Of a stretch of DNA of 51,939 nt, positions 46,500-51,939 are shown piece by piece. Each line of letters opens with the position of its first letter. Positions within the stretch are counted from its first letter, which is position 1. Source of the stretch: Actinomycetes bacterium (GTDB lineage Bacteria > Actinomycetota > Acidimicrobiia > Acidimicrobiales > RAAP-2); NCBI GenBank assembly GCA_021828545.1, contig JAJZEN010000031.1, positions 1-51,939 of the forward strand. The letters are read 5' to 3'. The translations under genes and the position numbers were made by a program. The notes below the pieces were generated by a model. The model saw only the letters and a list, made by a program, of their open reading frames with translations. It made no database searches and was not told the DNA's origin.

Positions 46500-49358
46500 G
46501 TGCGTTCACCGTCGGATGTCAGTCCTCCTCGTCGCCTCGCGCGTCCGTCTCGACGCTTTTGGATCGCCGGAGGCGTCTTCGTCCTCATCGTTCTTCTGGC
46601 GTCGCTGCGAACATTGGCGGTGATCTGGACGGATCAGATGTGGTTTTCCCAGGGCGGATTCGGCGAGGTCTACAACACGCTCTTGGCGACCAAGGTGGGT
46701 CTGGCGGTCGTCTTCGGACTGATCTTCTTCATCCTCATGTGGGTGAACCTGATGTTGACCGACCGCTTCGGAGCGCGCGACCTGAGTTTTGACCCCGAAG
46801 ACGAGGTGGTGCGACGCTTCCAAAACACGGTGCGACCCTTCGCGGGGCGCGTCTACGCGGTCGTCGCGGTCTTCGCTGGTCTCATCGCGGGGCTCAATGC
46901 ATCGGGTCAGTGGAATACCTGGCTCCTCTTCGTGCATCGCCAGTCCTTTGGCACCACTGACCCGCTCTTTCACAAGGACGTGGGCTTTTACGTCTTCGAC
47001 CTGCCCTTCATCTCCTTCGTCGTCACCTGGCTCCTGGTCTCATTGTTCGTAATCTTGATTGTCACCTCGGTACTGCACTTTTTGAACGGGGGCATTCGCA
47101 CCACTCGGCGCGCCCCTCGCGTGGCGCCACGCGTCAAGGCGCACCTGTCGGTGATCGGCGCCGGTATCGCGCTGATGAAGGCGGCGGGCTACGTGGTCGC
47201 GCGCTGGGAACTCGTCAATTCCAGCAACGGAGTGGTGGGAGGCGCTGGCTACACCGACGTGCACGCGCGCCTACCGGCCCTCACGATACTCGTCTTCTTA
47301 TCTTTGGCCTCAGCGCTGATTCTGCTGGCCAACGTGCGCTCGCGGGGGTGGTCCCTCCCCGCCGTGGCCGTTGGACTCTGGGCGTTCGTCGCGCTCATCA
47401 TTGGTGTCCTCTATCCCACGTTCCTTCAGACCTTCAAGGTGAGTCCCGCCCAGGCCACGCTCGAAGCGCCCTACATCGCGCGCAATATCGCGGCGACGCG
47501 CCAGGCCTACGGGGTCAACAATGTTCGCTATCACTCCTTCGCCGCGGCGACGTCGGTTCCGCCCTCGGTGCTAAAGGCCGACGCCGCCACGCTCAACAAC
47601 ATCCGTCTCTGGGATCCCGACCCCAGTATCGCTCTCGCCACGGTCACGCGGCGCCAGTCAATCCGCGCCTATTACACCTTCACGACGCTGGGGGTGGATC
47701 GCTACGTCATCAACGGGAAGTTGACCCCGGTCTTGATCGGCGCGCGAGAACTGGCCGAGAGTAACTTGCCGGCCGCGGGTTGGGTCAATACTCACCTGCA
47801 GTACACGCACGGAATCGGCGCGGCGGTGTTGGCGGCCAATCAGGTCGACCCCACCACCGGTAACCCCATTTTCGATGTCGCCAATGTCCCCCCCGTCTCG
47901 ACGTCGGGCATGCCGGTGTTGACGCAACCCGACATCTACTTCGGTATCGGGGACACGGGATGGGTGGTGGCGAATACGAAGCAGGCCGAACTCGACTATC
48001 AGACCAACGCCGGGAACAACGTCGAGACGCACTACGCCGCCAAGGGCGGCGTCGCGGTGGGCGGGTTCTTCAGCCGCCTGGCTCTAGCGGCTCGGTTGGG
48101 CGATTTCAATTTCTTGATCTCGAACCAGATCACCCCGAAGTCACGGGTCCTCTTCGTACGTGACGTGGCTCAGATGGCCCAAAAGGCGGCGCCCTTCCTG
48201 ACCTTTGATTCTCAGCCCTACGCCGTGATCGCCAACGGATCGGTCAACTTCATCCTCGACGGGTACACGACCTCGAGCCACTACCCGTATTCTCAAAACG
48301 CCAGTGATCTCAACGTGTCTCCGGGCGGCCTTCCCTACAGTTTCAACTACGTTCGTAATTCGGTCAAGGTGGTGGTGAACGCCTACACCGGCAAGATGAC
48401 CTTCTACATCATGGACCCGAGTGATCCGATCATTCGCGCGTACGCCGCGGCGTTCCCGAGGATGTTTCAGCCCCTGAGCTCCATGCCCTCTGATATTCGT
48501 AGCCACCTTCGCTACCCGCCGGACCTCTTCTCGGTGCAGGCGGCGATCCTGGGTCGCTACCACATCACCTCGGCGACCGCCTTCTACGACGCCGCGGACC
48601 GTTGGGAAGTCTCGCCGCTGGCCGGTGCGGGACCCGCGACCCAGGCTCTCGCCGCCACGGTCGTGACCGACGTCAACGGCAATCAGATCTCCTCAAACCT
48701 TTCACCTATGGCGCCGATCCTCCAAGTGGGCTCCCTGCCCCAGCTGAACCACCAACAATTGCTGGAGTCGGTGGCTTTCGTACCCGCGGGCAACTCCTCG
48801 ACCGTTCAGAACTTGTCGGGTTTCATGGTCGCGACGAGTGATCCCACTGACTACGGGCAACTAAGTGTGTACGAGACCCCGCGTGGACAATCCACCACCT
48901 CTCCCGCACAAGCGGACTCCGAGATGTCCCAGAACGCGCAGGTCTCCTCCACGCTGTCGCTCCTGGATCAACACGGTTCCCAGGTGCTGCTGGGTAATGA
49001 CCTCATGGTGCCACTCGATCAGAGCGTGCTCTACGTGCGTCCGTTCTACGTGACGTCGACGACGAATCCTTTGCCGCAACTCAAGTACGTGATCGTGGCG
49101 TTTAACCAGAAGGTTGGCTTTGCCACCACGTTGTCGGGGGCCATCGCGAGTGTTCTGGGCGGTTCGATACCAACGGCGCCGTCCACGCCTACGGGCGCGG
49201 GCAAGAAGGGTCAGAGTGCCACGCAGTACTTGGCGCAGGCCAGCGCCGACTATACCGCGGCGCAGGCGGCGCTGAAGGCCGGCAATCTCGGGGTCTATCA
49301 GAGTGACGTGCAAGCCATGGACGGGCAATTGGCGCTGGCCCAAAAGTCCTTGGGATGA
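46500..49358 (+). CDS. UPF0182 family integral membrane protein
   Basis: 952 aa; seven-TM-like N-terminus (WTDQMWFSQGGFGEVYNTLLATKVGL...) and large soluble region typical of UPF0182 (VQPNEL-type: SPAQATLEAPYIARNIAATRQAYGV, YAVIANGSVNFILDGYTTSSHYPYSQ). Confidence 0.92.
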   Translation: MRSPSDVSPPRRLARPSRRFWIAGGVFVLIVLLASLRTLAVIWTDQMWFSQGGFGEVYNTLLATKVGLAVVFGLIFFILMWVNLMLTDRFGARDLSFDPEDEVVRRFQNTVRPFAGRVYAVVAVFAGLIAGLNASGQWNTWLLFVHRQSFGTTDPLFHKDVGFYVFDLPFISFVVTWLLVSLFVILIVTSVLHFLNGGIRTTRRAPRVAPRVKAHLSVIGAGIALMKAAGYVVARWELVNSSNGVVGGAGYTDVHARLPALTILVFLSLASALILLANVRSRGWSLPAVAVGLWAFVALIIGVLYPTFLQTFKVSPAQATLEAPYIARNIAATRQAYGVNNVRYHSFAAATSVPPSVLKADAATLNNIRLWDPDPSIALATVTRRQSIRAYYTFTTLGVDRYVINGKLTPVLIGARELAESNLPAAGWVNTHLQYTHGIGAAVLAANQVDPTTGNPIFDVANVPPVSTSGMPVLTQPDIYFGIGDTGWVVANTKQAELDYQTNAGNNVETHYAAKGGVAVGGFFSRLALAARLGDFNFLISNQITPKSRVLFVRDVAQMAQKAAPFLTFDSQPYAVIANGSVNFILDGYTTSSHYPYSQNASDLNVSPGGLPYSFNYVRNSVKVVVNAYTGKMTFYIMDPSDPIIRAYAAAFPRMFQPLSSMPSDIRSHLRYPPDLFSVQAAILGRYHITSATAFYDAADRWEVSPLAGAGPATQALAATVVTDVNGNQISSNLSPMAPILQVGSLPQLNHQQLLESVAFVPAGNSSTVQNLSGFMVATSDPTDYGQLSVYETPRGQSTTSPAQADSEMSQNAQVSSTLSLLDQHGSQVLLGNDLMVPLDQSVLYVRPFYVTSTTNPLPQLKYVIVAFNQKVGFATTLSGAIASVLGGSIPTAPSTPTGAGKKGQSATQYLAQASADYTAAQAALKAGNLGVYQSDVQAMDGQLALAQKSLG

Positions 49359-49427
49359 CTCTGAACGAGCGCGACGACCGCTGAGGTATGGCGTTCATCA
49401 TTCTTCTGATACGATGTTGGTCCGCAT

Positions 49428-49501
<74 letters not shown>

Positions 49502-49506
49502 CGAAT

Positions 49507-49539
49507 GGCAAAGGCCCAGGCAAAGCCTGGGCCTTTGCC
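49507..49539 (+). terminator. Hairpin downstream of tRNA-Met
   Basis: Perfect 15-bp stem GGCAAAGGCCCAGGC-AAA-GCCTGGGCCTTTGCC with 3-nt loop, 5 nt after the tRNA; no clear trailing U-tract. Confidence 0.7.
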
Positions 49540-49604
49540 CTGTCCGGAGTGACTCCTGTCGCCCAATCACTGTTGCCACGATGTCCTGATCCCCGTGCCG
49601 AGGC

Positions 49605-50651
49605 CTAGGGAGTTCCGAACCGAATCAACGACTTGATTGCACGGCGCTCGTCCATCGCCTCATACGCGCTCTGGATGTCATCGAGGTTGGTTTCGAAATC
49701 GAAGACCCGACCGGGGTTGATGGAGCCGCTGAGTACGTCGCGCATAAGTTGAGGAATGTACGCGCGCGCCGGTGCGACGCCGCCCTGCCAACCCACGCCG
49801 CGCCAGAAGTTCGCTTCGAAAGGGATGTCGACCCCGTGGGGAGCGCCCACCACTCCCACTGTTGAGCCGGGGCGAGCAATGCCGAGGGCCGTGGCCATTG
49901 ATTGTCCCGTACCGACGCATTCGAGGGCCGCGTCGACACCGATGCCATCCGTCAACTCCATCACGGCGGCAATGGCGTCGTCCCCTCGTTCAACCACGAT
50001 GTCGGTCGCACCAAAATCCTCTGCCAGTTTTTGCCGAGACGGGTTGCGGCTGAGTGCGATGATCCGCGACGCGCCGAGTCGCTTGGACGCGAGAACTGCG
50101 CTGAGACCAACGGCGCCGTCGCCCACGACCGCGACGGTGTCGCCAGGTTCAACGCGCGCGCACACGGCGGCGTGATGCCCTGTGCACATAACGTCGGAAA
50201 GTGCCAGCAGCGAACGAAGCACTTCCCCAGAGTGGCTCGATGGTGCTCCGGGCACCGGGACGAGGCTGCTGCCGGCGAGTGGGACTCGGACCGCCTCGCC
50301 CTGTCCGCCATCAATTGTCCCGTTACCGAACGATCCTCCGGCAAGACAGTGCGACGTCATACCCACCAGGCAGTGGGGACACGATCCGTCGCAATACACG
50401 AACGGTGCCACGACCAGATTGCCTTTGGCGACGCCGTGGACGTCTGCACCGATCTCTTCCACGATGCCGATGAACTCATGGCCTATTGAGCCGATGGCGT
50501 GCGGTGTCTCGCCACGGTAGTACCACAAGTCCGACCCGCACACACAACCCAGTACGACGCGCACGACGGCATCGGTCGATTCCGTGATGGCGGGGTCGGG
50601 TCGCTCGCCGACACCGATGGAATGAGGTCCGTTGAAAATGGCTGCACGCAT
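49605..50651 (-). CDS. Zinc-dependent alcohol dehydrogenase family protein
   Basis: CVCGSDLWYYRG, SIGHEFIGIVEEIG, structural zinc CDGSCPHCLVGMTSHC, VAVVGDGAVGLSAVLASKRLGASRIIAL. Confidence 0.93.
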   Translation of the reverse strand: MRAAIFNGPHSIGVGERPDPAITESTDAVVRVVLGCVCGSDLWYYRGETPHAIGSIGHEFIGIVEEIGADVHGVAKGNLVVAPFVYCDGSCPHCLVGMTSHCLAGGSFGNGTIDGGQGEAVRVPLAGSSLVPVPGAPSSHSGEVLRSLLALSDVMCTGHHAAVCARVEPGDTVAVVGDGAVGLSAVLASKRLGASRIIALSRNPSRQKLAEDFGATDIVVERGDDAIAAVMELTDGIGVDAALECVGTGQSMATALGIARPGSTVGVVGAPHGVDIPFEANFWRGVGWQGGVAPARAYIPQLMRDVLSGSINPGRVFDFETNLDDIQSAYEAMDERRAIKSLIRFGTP

Positions 50652-50765
50652 ACTCCAACTACATCACTTCTCTGACGTGTGAGGGAGTTCCGGTTGATAC
50701 AGGTTCCACCGGGGACTCCCTGTTGAAGTTTTGGTGAGCTGAACGGCTCCCACGTTGCGGTCTGC

Positions 50766-51593
50766 TCAGCGAGGGGCGAGCTCACCGTAGAAGTAGGAGG
50801 CGGTGACGCCACCATCCAGCAGGAAGTCGCTGCCGGTAATGAATGCACCGTCAGAACCAAGTAGAAGTGCCCCGACGACACCGACCTCGTCCGGTGTCGC
50901 GCCCCGTCCGATTGGACAGAGTTCGATCATTCGTCGGTACCCCTCGCCGCGTGGGCCGCTGAGCTCGTCCCTGGCCAGCGGCGTGAGGATGATGCCGGGA
51001 CTGATCGCGTTGATCCGCGCACCGCGCTCGCCCCAGCGAACCGCGGCGGCCATGACGCGAAGTGAGTTCGCCCGCTTGGCCAGCTGGTAGGCGTGGAGCG
51101 AGTCGGTGATTCGATCGGGTTGCAGGAGGGGGAGCGCCAGGAGATCCTCGGTCGGCGTCGTGGCGAGTGCGGCGTTCTGCTCCTCACTCAGCGCACCGAG
51201 ACGGTGTCCGGACTGAGAGGAAATGACCACGCCGGCACCACCTCTCGCCATCACTTTGCCGAACTCCTCGAGAACGAGCGCCGTGCCGTAGAGATCGACG
51301 GCGAGGATGGTCGCGGGTGATGCTTGGCTGGGCGAGACTCCGGCGGCATGTATGAGTCCGGTGACGTCGCCGAATCCCGTGGCCAGCTCGGCGAGCGCCG
51401 CTACCGACGAGCGCGACGAGACGTCGACGATCGATGTGCCGACGTCGAAGCCGGCGTCGAGTAGAACTGCGGCGGCCGCCCTCACGTTCACTTCGCTCAC
51501 GTCGGCCAGCACGACCTTCTTCCCGGAGCTGACTCGTCGAGCGATAGCTTGTCCGATTGAACCGGCACCGATAACGACGACGACGTCACTCAC
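50766..51593 (-). CDS. Short-chain dehydrogenase/reductase
   Basis: VVVIGAGSIGQAIARRV, VISSQSG, YQLAK catalytic pair, INAISPGIILTPL; start at in-frame GTG 51593. Confidence 0.92.
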   Translation of the reverse strand: MSDVVVVIGAGSIGQAIARRVSSGKKVVLADVSEVNVRAAAAVLLDAGFDVGTSIVDVSSRSSVAALAELATGFGDVTGLIHAAGVSPSQASPATILAVDLYGTALVLEEFGKVMARGGAGVVISSQSGHRLGALSEEQNAALATTPTEDLLALPLLQPDRITDSLHAYQLAKRANSLRVMAAAVRWGERGARINAISPGIILTPLARDELSGPRGEGYRRMIELCPIGRGATPDEVGVVGALLLGSDGAFITGSDFLLDGGVTASYFYGELAPR

Positions 51594-51644
51594 TCTTGGC
51601 TCCTTTTCTTGGGATGCGGCGAACCACGGCATATTCGTCGTGGT

Positions 51645-51676
51645 GGTGCAACAATTTGAGCACCTCATTGTTCACC
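51645..51676. repeat. Imperfect inverted repeat GGTGcAACAAT-N11-ATTGTTCACC between SDR and XRE regulator genes
   Basis: 10 matching positions per arm with a single-base bulge, in the divergent intergenic region. Confidence 0.5.
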
Positions 51677-51747
51677 GTGGCAGGTCGTCATGGGAGGGTC
51701 ACTGGCGAGGACTCCCTCACGTCGTCGCGTCTTCCTAGTGTGGAGGG

Positions 51748-51939
51748 GTGAGTTCTTCCGACGAGGTTCGAGAGTTCCTGTCGTCGAGGCGGGCCAAGAT
51801 CACTCCGGAGCAGGCCGGTCTCACCGCGTACGGCAGGAATCGACGGGTGACGGGGCTACGACGAGAGGAGGTAGCGATGCTCGCGGGTATCAGCGTCGAG
51901 TACTACACCCGTTTCGAGCGTGGCAATGCCGCTGGTGCC
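51748..51939 (+). CDS. XRE/MmyB-like helix-turn-helix regulator, truncated at the right edge
   Basis: VSSSDEVREFLSSRRAKITPEQAGLTAYGRNRRVTGLRREEVAMLAGISVEYYTRFERGNAAGA. Confidence 0.88.
   Translation, partial: MSSSDEVREFLSSRRAKITPEQAGLTAYGRNRRVTGLRREEVAMLAGISVEYYTRFERGNAAGA

Overview
GC-rich, gene-dense actinobacterial chromosome segment; gene content suggests an Acidimicrobiia-like lineage, but that placement is inference. Main content, left to right: (1) an edge-truncated membrane-anchored protein and a geranylgeranyl-reductase-family flavoprotein divergent from a complete 14-gene complex I operon (nuoA-N), which ends in a translationally coupled ATP-grasp gene; (2) a convergent MprF-like protein with an N-terminal metallophosphoesterase-like domain whose catalytic motifs look degenerate; (3) a HAD-like gene and a heme cluster (hemE-hemH-hemY/G, minus strand); (4) a HelD/HelR-like helicase; (5) a ctaE-qcrC-qcrA-qcrB respiratory operon; (6) a phosphodiester-glycosidase-like protein, histidine ammonia-lyase, a MoxR/ChlI-type AAA ATPase with a VWA protein, WhiB and a glutamate formimidoyltransferase-like protein; (7) an envelope-type neighbourhood: a DUF2342 protein lacking HExxH, an MreB-like protein with substituted catalytic residues, a HEAT-repeat protein, a YlbL-type PDZ/Lon-like protease, a DivIVA-like coiled coil with a phage gp7-like Cys/His tail, and a UPF0182 membrane protein; (8) an initiator tRNA-Met with a strong hairpin; (9) a zinc alcohol dehydrogenase and an SDR divergent from an edge-truncated XRE regulator. 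No CRISPR array, IS element or prophage was seen. The most notable leads are the DivIVA/gp7-like fusion and its neighbourhood, the apparently inactive MreB and DUF2342 homologues, the MPE-MprF fusion, the shared TAnnnT-N6-GTG leaderless-type starts of the two respiratory operons, and two divergent genes starting inside one GTGCAC palindrome. No searches were run; family calls come from reading motifs.
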